Part shown: positions 1 to 7,869 of the stretch, one piece after another
How the letters are laid out: each line of letters starts with the position of its first letter
How positions within the stretch are numbered: the first letter of the stretch is position 1
Notes under the pieces: model-generated
Told to the model about the DNA's origin: nothing
Database searches by the model: none
Seen by the model: only the letters and a program-made list of their open reading frames with translations
Source of the DNA: an uncultured Hyphomicrobiales bacterium
Lineage (GTDB): Bacteria > Pseudomonadota > Alphaproteobacteria > Rhizobiales > Xanthobacteraceae
Length of the DNA stretch: 64,000 nt
Direction: 5' to 3'
Assembly (NCBI GenBank): GCA_903878085.1
Contig: CAIRGJ010000055.1
Location: 62,001-126,000 of the forward strand
Program-made: the position numbers and the translations under genes

Positions 1-788
1 TCGTGTTCCTCGGGCTGTGGGGCATCGTGCGGAACCGTAGCCTTGTCTCCGGCGCCTTGCTGGCGCTGGCCGCCGCGATCAAGGCGACGCCGCTGGTGTT
101 CCTGCCCTACCTCGTGGTCAAGCGCCGATACGTAGCGGCCGCGATATTCACCGTCGTGTTCGTAGCGCTGTGGCTGTCGCCCGACGCCTACAACGCGCTC
201 AACGGCCTGCACCCGCATTATCTCGAGAACTGGATCCGGCAGATCGTCACGCCTGCGCTGACGCACGAACAAACCGGCGCGTCGTTCTGGCAGACCTGGA
301 TGGGCGCCAACATTCTCAACCACTCGTTCCGCGGCACGGTGGCGCGCATGGTGGCCGGCACTTCGGCGGCCGCGCACGGCGAAGCCATGCTGTACACGCT
401 CTGCGCCGTCTATGTGGCCATCGTCGGTTTGCTGATGTTGCGCTCGGCGCGCCGCGCCGATTTCGTCGCCGTCGACGGTTCGATCCTGGTCATCAGCATG
501 CTGATGCTGTCGCCGATGACCAGCCGCTATCATTACATCCTGCTGGTTTTGCCCTACATGACGGTGATCGGTCTGGCGGTGCGCGACCGTTCGCTGCGCA
601 TGCCGGCCATCGTGACGATGGGGCTGAGCTTTATCCTCGGCACGGCCACGTCGAACGATATCGCCGGTCATTTCATGACCGAGTGGTCGTACCAGCACAA
701 TTTCCTGGTGCTGAGCGCGCTGGTGCTGCTGGTCTTCCTGGCCTTCGTGATCTTGCGCGGCGACGTGCGGCAAACGAGCACGGCCTAG
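1..788 (+). CDS. GT87 family (DUF2029) membrane glycosyltransferase, 5' partial
   Basis: The reading frame is open from the window edge, so the N-terminus is missing; about 261 residues are visible. The protein is strongly hydrophobic with roughly six remaining membrane segments. It carries the basic-hydrophobic stretch AAIKATPLVFLPYLV, which is typical of GT87/DUF2029 polyprenyl-phosphate-dependent mannosyl- or arabinosyltransferases. A late segment, SPMTSRYHYILLVLPY, also fits this family. Such enzymes work in the inner membrane and add sugars on the periplasmic side. The gene converges on the GT2-GtrA gene and overlaps it by 4 bp. The sugar substrate cannot be read from the sequence. Confidence 0.8.
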   Translation, partial: VFLGLWGIVRNRSLVSGALLALAAAIKATPLVFLPYLVVKRRYVAAAIFTVVFVALWLSPDAYNALNGLHPHYLENWIRQIVTPALTHEQTGASFWQTWMGANILNHSFRGTVARMVAGTSAAAHGEAMLYTLCAVYVAIVGLLMLRSARRADFVAVDGSILVISMLMLSPMTSRYHYILLVLPYMTVIGLAVRDRSLRMPAIVTMGLSFILGTATSNDIAGHFMTEWSYQHNFLVLSALVLLVFLAFVILRGDVRQTSTA

Positions 789-1897
789 CGGCGCCAGACC
801 ATCATCGACGACACGGCGTAATTCCACACCACGCTCATCGCCGCGCCGCCAAGACCGGCGAGCCACCAGGTCTGCTCGTGGCCGAACAGCCAGGTGCCGA
901 CGCTGAGGTTGGAAATCGCACCGATGCTGGAGATCACGTAGAACAGCAGCAGGCCGGTGATGTAGTTGACGCCGGTCAGACGCTGGTCGCGATAGGTGAT
1001 GGCGTTGTTGAGCGCGAAATTGTTGGCGATGGCGACCGCTATCGCCAGCGTCTGCGCCCATTCGAATGACAGCCCGAGCAGCGTCACGCCCGTCCACAGC
1101 ACGGCGAAGTGCACGACGATGCCGGTCAATCCGACCAGGCAGAAAAAGATAAAGCGCAGCGACAGCAGATTGCGCGTCGCCTTGGCCAGCAACAGACCGG
1201 CGTAATCGAGCGCGACGCGCGTATCGAGCTTGCTCGCGCCCTGGAGGCGCGAACTGAACGTGTACGGCAATTCCGCGATGCGCAGCGACTTGCCCGCGGT
1301 CGAGACGATGTCGAGCAGGATCTTGAAGCCTTGCGTCGACAGTTTCGGCGCGATGCCTTCGACCACGTCGCGGCGCAGCATGAAAAAGCCGCTGAGCGGA
1401 TCGGACAGCTTGCGGCCGAGCACGATGTTGGCGACGCGGGTGGCGGTGACGCTGATCCATCTGCGCCCGCTCGAGAATGTGCCGGTGCTGCCGCCTTCGG
1501 CATAGCGGGTCCCGATCACCACGTCGGTCGCGCCCTCGCGCATTTTCATCAGCATCGGCAGGAGCAGTGTCTCGTCGTGCTGCAGGTCGGCATCGATCAC
1601 CGCGGCAAAACGCGCCTGGCTCGCCAGCATGCCTTCCAGGCAGGCGCCGGACAGGCCGCGCCGTCCGACCCGGCGCAGGCAGCGGATGCGGATGTCGCTG
1701 GCGCCAATTCGGCGTGCGACCTCAGCAGTGCCGTCCGGCGAATCGTCGTCGACCACGATCATTTCCCAGGCGACGCCTTGCAGCGCCGCGCGCAGCCGCT
1801 CGACCAGGACGGGCAGGTTCTCGGATTCATTGAACGTCGGAACGATCACGCTCAATTCAGGCGGCGTCAGGGTCGTCGCCTGCGGATCCGCGCTCAT
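785..1897 (-). CDS. GT2 polyprenyl-phosphate sugar transferase with C-terminal GtrA domain
   Basis: A DPM1-like GT2 domain occupies about residues 15-240. It shows the opening VIVPTFNESENLPVLV, the DXD-type motif DADLQHDE and SGFFMLRR. A C-terminal GtrA-like four-helix membrane domain follows, with FIFFCLVGLTGIVVHFAVLW and an FALNNAITYRDQR loop. Proteins of this layout make polyprenyl-phosphate-linked sugars and flip or anchor them for periplasmic transferases. That would suit the neighbouring GT87 enzyme as acceptor of the lipid-linked sugar. The ATG at 1897 is preferred over an in-frame start 81 bp upstream, because the longer version would run into the ABC transporter gene. With the chosen start, 4 bp separate it from that gene and the two form an operon. 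Confidence 0.88.
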   Translation of the reverse strand: MSADPQATTLTPPELSVIVPTFNESENLPVLVERLRAALQGVAWEMIVVDDDSPDGTAEVARRIGASDIRIRCLRRVGRRGLSGACLEGMLASQARFAAVIDADLQHDETLLLPMLMKMREGATDVVIGTRYAEGGSTGTFSSGRRWISVTATRVANIVLGRKLSDPLSGFFMLRRDVVEGIAPKLSTQGFKILLDIVSTAGKSLRIAELPYTFSSRLQGASKLDTRVALDYAGLLLAKATRNLLSLRFIFFCLVGLTGIVVHFAVLWTGVTLLGLSFEWAQTLAIAVAIANNFALNNAITYRDQRLTGVNYITGLLLFYVISSIGAISNLSVGTWLFGHEQTWWLAGLGGAAMSVVWNYAVSSMMVWRR

Positions 1898-1901
1898 GCG
1901 A

Positions 1902-3716
1902 TCAACCGGTAACCGCGGCTTCGGCGACCGGCGGCCGGGCTTCCTGCTGCTTGAGCTGCAGCCGGTAGAACGCCGCATAGCGGCCGTCCTTGCGCAGCAA
2001 CTCGTCGTGCCGGCCGGATTCCACCGCGCGGCCGTCCTCGATCACATAGATGCGGTCGGCATGTGAGATGGTGTGCAGCCGGTGCGCGATCGCCAGCGTG
2101 GTCTTGCCTTTGCAGAGGCGGTCCATCGCTTCGCGCACCTGCAGTTCGGATTCGGAATCCAGCGCCGCGGTGGCCTCGTCGAGCAGAATGATCGGCGCAT
2201 TCTTGATCAGCGCGCGCGCGATCGCGACGCGCTGGCGCTGACCGCCCGACAATTGCAGGCCGTGCTCGCCGACCGGCGTGTCGTAGCCGCGCGGGAACGT
2301 CATGATGAAATCATGCGCATAGGCGGCCTTGGCCGCGGCGACGATCTCGTCCTCGCTGGCGCCCGGCCTGCCGAAGGCGATGTTCTCGCGCACCGTGCCG
2401 CGGAACAGGAACACGTCCTGCCCGACATAGGCGATGTGCTGGCGCAGCGAACGGCGCGACACCGTGCTGATGTCCTGGCCGTCGATGACGATTCTGCCGC
2501 GCTCGGTGTCGTAGAACCGCATGAGCAGGCTGAACACCGTGGACTTGCCGCCGCCCGACGGTCCGACCAAGGCGGTCAATTGGCCGGGCTCGGCGGTGAA
2601 GCTCATGCCGCGCAACACCGATTCATCGCTGCGATAATGGAAACTGACGTCGTCGAGCTGCAGCCGCGCGGTATCGACCCGCAACGGCGGCATGTTGGTA
2701 TCGACCGGTTCGCTTGGTGGGCTGTCGATCACCTCGAACAGCACGCGCACGCCGACCAGCGCGCTGTTGAGCTCGATGTTGAGCCGCGCCAGGCGTTTGG
2801 CCGGCTCGTAGGCCAGCAGGAATGCGGTGATGAAGGAGAAAAACTGCCCCGGCGTCGCGCCGGTGTCGATCACGCGGTAGCCGCCGTAGGTAATGGCGAT
2901 GGCGATGGCGCAGCCGCCCAGCGTTTCCATCAACGGGCTGGCCCGGGCGGAGACGCGCGCCATCTTGTTGGCTTCATGCTCGACCGCCGCGACATTGCGA
3001 TTGAAGCGCTCGCGCATGGTGTCTTCGAGCGTGAAGGCCTTGACGATGCGGATGCCCTGCAGCGTTTCCTGCAACGTCTCCAGAATACGAGTGCCGCCGT
3101 GGAATTGGGTGCGCGCGATCGAATAGACGCGTCGCACCAGCTTGCGCAGCACCAGGAACGCCGGCGGCGCCACCACGAAGGCGAAGAACGACATCAGTGG
3201 GTCCTGCACCACCATGACGGTGACCAGGCCGATCAAGGACAGCAGGTCGCGGCCGAACGAGATGACCAGCAGGTTGATCACCTGCGTTGCCGACGCGGCG
3301 CCGGTCGACAGCCGCGCGATGAATTCGGTCGAATGCCGGTCGGAGAAAAAGCTCAGGCCTTCGTTGAGGAGCTTGGCGAACACCGCGCGCTGGTTATTGG
3401 CGACGATCCGGTTGCCGATATGCGACAGCAGAACGCTGTGGCCGTAAGTGGCGATGCCTTTGACGGCGAATAGCGCGGCGGTGATGCCGCCGAGCAGCAC
3501 GATGCCGGGCAGGTTCTTGTTGACGTAAGCCTGGTTGATGACGTCGCCGATCAGATAGGCGCTCAAGGCGGTGCAGGCGGCCGACAGCGCCATCAGCACG
3601 AAGGCCACGGCGTACTTGCGCCAATGCACGAGGCCTTGCTCCGTCAGCAACCGGCGGATCAAGGCGGCGGGGCGGTAGCGCTCGTCTTCTTCCGGTCGGG
3701 AAGTGAGATCTTTCAT
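1902..3716 (-). CDS. MsbA-like lipid/oligosaccharide ABC exporter (fused TMD-NBD)
   Basis: This is a 604-residue half-transporter. A six-helix type-I exporter membrane domain spans about residues 30-330 and the ATPase about 350-590. Walker A GPSGGGKS is at 385-392, the signature LSGGQ at 489-493, Walker B IILLDE at 509-514 and the switch histidine near 545. Length and layout match MsbA and related lipid-linked-saccharide flippases, which act as homodimers in the inner membrane. It precedes the GT2-GtrA gene by 4 bp on the same strand and lies in a polysaccharide region. Export of a lipid-linked glycan or of lipid A core is therefore likely. It could instead be the general MsbA of the cell. 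Confidence 0.9.
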   Translation of the reverse strand: MKDLTSRPEEDERYRPAALIRRLLTEQGLVHWRKYAVAFVLMALSAACTALSAYLIGDVINQAYVNKNLPGIVLLGGITAALFAVKGIATYGHSVLLSHIGNRIVANNQRAVFAKLLNEGLSFFSDRHSTEFIARLSTGAASATQVINLLVISFGRDLLSLIGLVTVMVVQDPLMSFFAFVVAPPAFLVLRKLVRRVYSIARTQFHGGTRILETLQETLQGIRIVKAFTLEDTMRERFNRNVAAVEHEANKMARVSARASPLMETLGGCAIAIAITYGGYRVIDTGATPGQFFSFITAFLLAYEPAKRLARLNIELNSALVGVRVLFEVIDSPPSEPVDTNMPPLRVDTARLQLDDVSFHYRSDESVLRGMSFTAEPGQLTALVGPSGGGKSTVFSLLMRFYDTERGRIVIDGQDISTVSRRSLRQHIAYVGQDVFLFRGTVRENIAFGRPGASEDEIVAAAKAAYAHDFIMTFPRGYDTPVGEHGLQLSGGQRQRVAIARALIKNAPIILLDEATAALDSESELQVREAMDRLCKGKTTLAIAHRLHTISHADRIYVIEDGRAVESGRHDELLRKDGRYAAFYRLQLKQQEARPPVAEAAVTG

Positions 3717-3751
3717 CCACCCTCTGTCGGGTTCGTTTGGCAGCTTGAGAC

Positions 3752-3793
3752 GCCGAAAGTGCTACCGGTTTTGGGCCAGGATCATGCGCAACG
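3752..3793 (+). repeat. Degenerate copy of dispersed repeat R1
   Basis: The stretch from GCCGAAAGTGCTACCGGTTT to the ending GGATCATGCGC matches, with a few changes, the better-preserved copy at 14969-15015. It lies between the ABC exporter and galE. Three copies are visible in the window, all intergenic. Confidence 0.6.
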
Positions 3794-3892
3794 ACGTGTC
3801 GCCCAGGGGCAGGGGTTTCCTGCCCGCTGGGAGCGAAGATTTCAAGCCAAAAGGTGTATAAAAGGGGTGTGAAAACCGCAACTTGGCGGTGT

Positions 3893-4891
3893 TCAGGCCA
3901 CCGCGGTTTCGCGCTTGCTGGAAAGCCGCCGTTCCCACGCGAAAGCGTGCGCCACGATGGTGTCGAGGTCCTGGTATTGCGGCCGCCACTCCAGCGTCGC
4001 GCGGATGCGGTCGACATTGGCCACCAGCGCTGCCGGATCGCCGGCGCGCCGGCCGCAAATCTCGACCGGGAAGTCGCGCCCGCTGATGCGCCGCACCGCG
4101 TCGATCACTTCAAGCACCGACGAGCCTTTGCCGTAGCCGCAATTGAACGTCCTGCTGTCGCCGCCGCGGCGCAGATAGCCGAGCGCTGCCGAATGCGCGC
4201 GTGCCAGGTCGCTGACGTGGATATAGTCGCGAATGCCGGTGCCGTCCGGCGTCGGAAAATCGGTGCCGTAGATGTCCATCTTCGGCCGCTTGCCGAGTGC
4301 GGCCTCGCAGGCGACCTTGATCAGATGCGTCGCGCCCGCGGTCGATTGTCCGGTGCGCAGCTTCGGATCGGCGCCGGCGACGTTGAAATAGCGCAGGATG
4401 ACGAAGCGCAAGCCGTGCGCCTTGCCGGCATCGTGTAGCATGATCTCCGACATCAGCTTCGAGGTGCCGTAAGGCGAGATCGGCGCGGTGGCGATGTTTT
4501 CCGGCACGGGATTTTGCTCGGCGTTGCCGTAGACGGCGGCCGTGGACGAGAAGATGAACTGCCGCACGCCGCATTCGATCGCGACGTCGAGCAGCATGCA
4601 GGTGTTCATCGTGTTGTTGCGGTAGTAGCTGAGCGGGTTGCTGATCGAATCGGGCACCACGACCGAGGCGGCAAAGTGAATGATGGCGGTGACGCCGTAA
4701 CGCTCGATGGTCTTCTTCACCAGGTCGCGGTCGCCGGTCGAGCCGGCGACGAAGGGCACCGAGCCTGGAATCAGGAAGCGGAAACCGGTCGACAGATTGT
4801 CGAGCACGACCACCGGCTCGCCGGCGTCGATCAGTTCATGCACCATATGGCTGCCGATATAGCCGGCGCCGCCCGTGACCAGGATTGTCAT
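3893..4891 (-). CDS. galE: UDP-glucose 4-epimerase
   Basis: GalE interconverts UDP-glucose and UDP-galactose in the cytoplasm, using NAD bound in a Rossmann fold. The 332-residue protein begins MTILVTGGAGYIGSH, containing the NAD-binding GxxGxxG. It has the catalytic stretch FSSTAAVYG and the Tyr-x3-Lys pair in SPYGTSK. RYFNVAGADP and GIRDYIHVSDLARAH are GalE-type substrate-side motifs, and length is normal for the family. It supplies UDP-galactose for the surrounding glycosyltransferases. A 176-bp gap containing an R1 repeat separates it from the downstream ABC exporter on the same strand. Confidence 0.93.
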   Translation of the reverse strand: MTILVTGGAGYIGSHMVHELIDAGEPVVVLDNLSTGFRFLIPGSVPFVAGSTGDRDLVKKTIERYGVTAIIHFAASVVVPDSISNPLSYYRNNTMNTCMLLDVAIECGVRQFIFSSTAAVYGNAEQNPVPENIATAPISPYGTSKLMSEIMLHDAGKAHGLRFVILRYFNVAGADPKLRTGQSTAGATHLIKVACEAALGKRPKMDIYGTDFPTPDGTGIRDYIHVSDLARAHSAALGYLRRGGDSRTFNCGYGKGSSVLEVIDAVRRISGRDFPVEICGRRAGDPAALVANVDRIRATLEWRPQYQDLDTIVAHAFAWERRLSSKRETAVA

Positions 4892-5004
4892 GCTTAATGC
4901 CCTCGATATCCGAAAATCTTAGCCGCCGACCGTGAACGACCCTTTAGGCTGCGCAAGAAGTGGCAGGGTTATGGCGGCCATGCTTAATGGCCGGTATACG
5001 AGTA

Positions 5005-5047
5005 CGCGCATGATCCCGAAAAGCGGGCGCCTTTGATAAGACCCAGC
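5005..5047 (+). repeat. Degenerate copy of dispersed repeat R1
   Basis: GCGCATGATCCCGAAAAGCG is shared almost exactly with the R1 copy at 14969. The second half is shortened (TTTGATAAGACC). The copy ends just at the start codon of waaC, so it forms part of that gene's leader. Confidence 0.6.
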
Positions 5048-5995
5048 ATGGCCGACATCCTTTTCATCAAGACCTCTTCGCTGGGCGATGTGATCCATCA
5101 CATGCCGGCCTTGACCGAGGCGCGGAAGCATCGCCCCGGCGACCGCTTTGCCTGGCTGGTCGAGGAGACTTTTGCGCCGCTGGTACGGCTGCATCCGGCG
5201 GTCGACGAGGTCGTGCCGGTGGCCTGGCGGCGCTGGCGCAAGTCGCTCTACGCGCCGGCGACGCTGCGCGAAATCGCAGGGAACCTGCGTTCAATCGGTT
5301 CCAAGGTTTACGACGAGGTAGTCGACAGCCAGGGCCTGTTGCGGACCGCGATCATGAGCCGCTTCGCGCAAGGCCAGCGTCACGGCTACGACAGCCGCAG
5401 CATCAAGGAATCGCTGGCCTCGGCGTTCTACGATATTCGCCACCGCGTCAGCCGCGATCTGCACGCCGTCGACCGCAATCGGATTCTGACGGGCAGGGCG
5501 CTTGGCTATGAACCGCAGGGCGCGCCAGATTTCGGCCTCGACCGTGCGCGCTTGACTGCGCCCGGTCCGCGCACCGCGATTTTTCTCCACGCCACCGCGC
5601 GGGTGGAAAAGCAATGGGCGGAAGCCAATTGGATTGCGCTTGGCAATGCGCTTGGCCGCGATGGTCTTGAACTGGTGTTGCCGTGGGGCAGCGAACAAGA
5701 GCGTATACGCAGCGAGCGCCTCGCTTCCGCTTTGCCAAATGCGCGGGTTCCCGAGCGCCAGCCGCTCGACAGCGTCGCGCGTCTCATCGCTGGCGCCGAA
5801 TTCGTTGTCGGTGTCGACACGGGCCTTCTGCATCTGGCGGCCGCGCTCGGCGTGCCGCTGGTCGCGATCTTTGCCGGCAGCGATCCGAGTTTGACGAAGC
5901 CGGTCGGAAGCGGGCCACTCGCGGTGCTGGGTGCGCAAGGGCTGCCGCCGGCGGTCGAAGCCGTCGCCGGCGCGGTGGCGCGATTGGCCCGCTGA
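5048..5995 (+). CDS. waaC: Lipopolysaccharide heptosyltransferase I (GT9)
   Basis: WaaC adds the first L-glycero-D-manno-heptose to Kdo of the LPS inner core on the cytoplasmic face. The 315-residue protein begins MADILFIKTSSLGDVIHHMPA, an almost exact WaaC signature. It also has the GT9 nucleotide-sugar motif VGVDTGLLHLAAALGVPLVAIF near residue 260. The ATG at 5048 is preferred over one 15 bp upstream because it starts directly at the conserved beta strand. It stands alone between divergent galE and a TctC-type gene, away from the other heptose genes at 12-17 kb, but must use the ADP-heptose they make. Confidence 0.92.
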   Translation: MADILFIKTSSLGDVIHHMPALTEARKHRPGDRFAWLVEETFAPLVRLHPAVDEVVPVAWRRWRKSLYAPATLREIAGNLRSIGSKVYDEVVDSQGLLRTAIMSRFAQGQRHGYDSRSIKESLASAFYDIRHRVSRDLHAVDRNRILTGRALGYEPQGAPDFGLDRARLTAPGPRTAIFLHATARVEKQWAEANWIALGNALGRDGLELVLPWGSEQERIRSERLASALPNARVPERQPLDSVARLIAGAEFVVGVDTGLLHLAAALGVPLVAIFAGSDPSLTKPVGSGPLAVLGAQGLPPAVEAVAGAVARLAR

Positions 5996-6077
5996 ACCGC
6001 CGAAATCGTTTGCTCCTTTACAGCTCTGTGCTTAGAAGCCAGGGAAATGCTGACGGATAATACAACCCGAGGACGCC

Positions 6078-7040
6078 ATGAAATTCGGTAGAATGATCTT
6101 TGCGTGTGTCGTTTCGATGCTGATGCCCTTGTCCGGCGCCCTGGCCCAGGCGGCCTACCCGACGCAAATCGTCAAAATCGTCGTTCCGTTCTCCGCCGGC
6201 AGCAACACCGACATTCTCGCGCGCATTCTGGCCGAAAAGCTCGGCCCGCTTTGGGGCCAGACGGTTATCGTCGAAAACAAGCCGGGCATTTCCGGAACCA
6301 TCAGCGCCGCGAATAGCACAGCCGACGGCTACACCCTGATGCTGACCTCCAACGGCCACACCATTCTCAGCGCCCTCAACAAAGATCTGCCGATCGACCC
6401 GATCGCGAGCTTTTCCGGCATCACCGAGGTTGCCTCCGTGCCGCTGGTCCTGATCGTGGCGACGGACGTGCCGGCCAATAATCTCAAGGAATTCATCGCG
6501 CTGGCCAAAGCCAAGCCGGGCACGCTGAACTTCGCGTCGGCGGGGCTGGCGAGCTCGAACTATATCGCCGGCGAACTCCTCAAGCAGACGGCCGCTATCG
6601 ACATCATGCACATTCCCTACCGGGGCACGCCGGAGCAGCTGACGAGCCTGATGCGCGGCGATTCGCAATTGAGCATGGCGTTTCTCGGCACCGCTCTCAG
6701 CTTCATCCAAGCCGGCAAGGTTCGCGCCGTGGCGATCGCAACGCCGCAGCGCAGCGCGTCTCTGCCGGATGTCCCGACCTTCGCGGAATCCGGTCTGCCG
6801 GACTACAAATATGATTCATGGTTCGGCCTGATGGCGCCGGCCAAGACACCGGCGCCGATCTTGAAAAAGATCAGCGACGATATCGCAAAGATCGTGAAGG
6901 AGCCCGAGGTTCAGAAGCGGTTGGAGGCGCTGGGCGCAGTTCCGGTCGCGAACACGCCCGAGCAGTTCGACGCCATGATCCGCGCCGATGCGGAGCGCTA
7001 CGGCAAGCTGTTGGCGGCCGCGGGCATCACGCCGAAATAA
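6078..7040 (+). CDS. TctC/Bug-family periplasmic solute-binding protein
   Basis: The 320-residue protein has a Sec signal peptide (about residues 1-25, ending ALAQA). The mature start YPTQIVKIVVPFSAGSNTD is the hallmark of tripartite tricarboxylate transporter binding proteins. Also typical are VIVENKPGISGTI, YRGTPEQLTSLMRGD and LPDVPTFAESG. The ligand is usually a carboxylate but cannot be told here. No TctA/TctB membrane genes lie nearby, which is common for this greatly expanded family. It is followed after 28 bp by the TMEM175 gene on the same strand. Confidence 0.92.
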   Translation: MKFGRMIFACVVSMLMPLSGALAQAAYPTQIVKIVVPFSAGSNTDILARILAEKLGPLWGQTVIVENKPGISGTISAANSTADGYTLMLTSNGHTILSALNKDLPIDPIASFSGITEVASVPLVLIVATDVPANNLKEFIALAKAKPGTLNFASAGLASSNYIAGELLKQTAAIDIMHIPYRGTPEQLTSLMRGDSQLSMAFLGTALSFIQAGKVRAVAIATPQRSASLPDVPTFAESGLPDYKYDSWFGLMAPAKTPAPILKKISDDIAKIVKEPEVQKRLEALGAVPVANTPEQFDAMIRADAERYGKLLAAAGITPK

Positions 7041-7068
7041 GGCGAACGGCAAAACAGGCGGCGGCTGA

Positions 7069-7653
7069 ATGCATAAGGGGCGGCTGGAAGCTTTCAGCGA
7101 TGGCGTGATGGCTATCATCATCACGATCATGGTGCTCGAGCTGAAAGTGCCGCACGGCGAAGATCTCGCGGCGCTGCTGCCCTTGATGCCCGTGTTTTTC
7201 AGCTACGTGCTGAGCTTCGTCTATATCGGCATTTACTGGAACAACCATCATCACATGCTGCACACCGTGAAGCATGTCAGCGGCGGCGTGCTGTGGGCGA
7301 ATCTGCATCTGCTTTTTTGGCTGTCGCTGTTCCCGTTTGTCACGGGCTGGATGGGCGAGAACCATTTCGCCGCGCTGCCGACGGCGCTTTACGGCGCGGT
7401 GTTGATGATGGCGGGCATCGCCTATTGGATTCTGTCCAGCGCCATCATCCACGAGGATGGCGCAGACTCGCTTTTGGCGAAGGCGATCGGCAAGGACTAC
7501 AAAGGAAAACTATCGGTCGTGTTCTATGCCTCGGCGCTTCCGCTTTCCTTCGTCAACCAGTGGATCGCGCAGGCGATCTTTATTCTGGTCGCGCTGATGT
7601 GGCTGGTGCCGGACAAGCGCATCGAGCGGGTGCTGACAAGGCCGCCGAGGTGA
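7069..7653 (+). CDS. TMEM175-family (DUF1211) potassium channel
   Basis: The 194-residue integral membrane protein has about six helices. It carries the family's FSD motif at the start of helix 1 (LEAFSDGVMAIIITIMVLEL), followed by WNNHHHM in the second helix region. Bacterial TMEM175 proteins form tetrameric potassium-selective channels in which the FSD helix lines the pore. The single-repeat length is normal for bacteria. The ATG lies 28 bp after the upstream binding-protein gene and may be co-transcribed with it. The physiological role here is unknown. Confidence 0.88.
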   Translation: MHKGRLEAFSDGVMAIIITIMVLELKVPHGEDLAALLPLMPVFFSYVLSFVYIGIYWNNHHHMLHTVKHVSGGVLWANLHLLFWLSLFPFVTGWMGENHFAALPTALYGAVLMMAGIAYWILSSAIIHEDGADSLLAKAIGKDYKGKLSVVFYASALPLSFVNQWIAQAIFILVALMWLVPDKRIERVLTRPPR

Positions 7654-7683
7654 TGGCGCCGGGCCTCGCGCAGGCGTCTTGCG

Positions 7684-7711
7684 ATGTCGGCTTTTGACCC
7701 ATAGCAGCCAT
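7684..7711 (+). repeat. Degenerate palindromic repeat P1
   Basis: ATGTCGGCTTTTGACCCATA continues into GCAGCCAT to make an imperfect inverted repeat (TGTCGGCT against AGCAGCCA). A second similar element lies at 11495-11522 on the other side of the autotransporter gene. The remainder of 7654-7869 shows no gene. Confidence 0.45.
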
Positions 7712-7869
7712 TGTGTACCCTCTGTGATAGGTGCTCGTGCTCTACCTTGAGGACGGAGATGCGGTCGCGTTTACGCGGTCAGGCACAGCGCGTCGAGCGC
7801 AATTCGTTTGGCTTGCACCCCACAGGACATCGTCTATTGAAAACGCTCAATACGACGGGAGTCGCGGCG

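Noticed and set aside
3670..3681. GGCGGTAGCGC resembles the ops element recognised by RfaH.
   Set aside because: It lies inside the ABC exporter coding sequence on the antisense strand and is followed by minus-strand genes only, so it is most likely chance.
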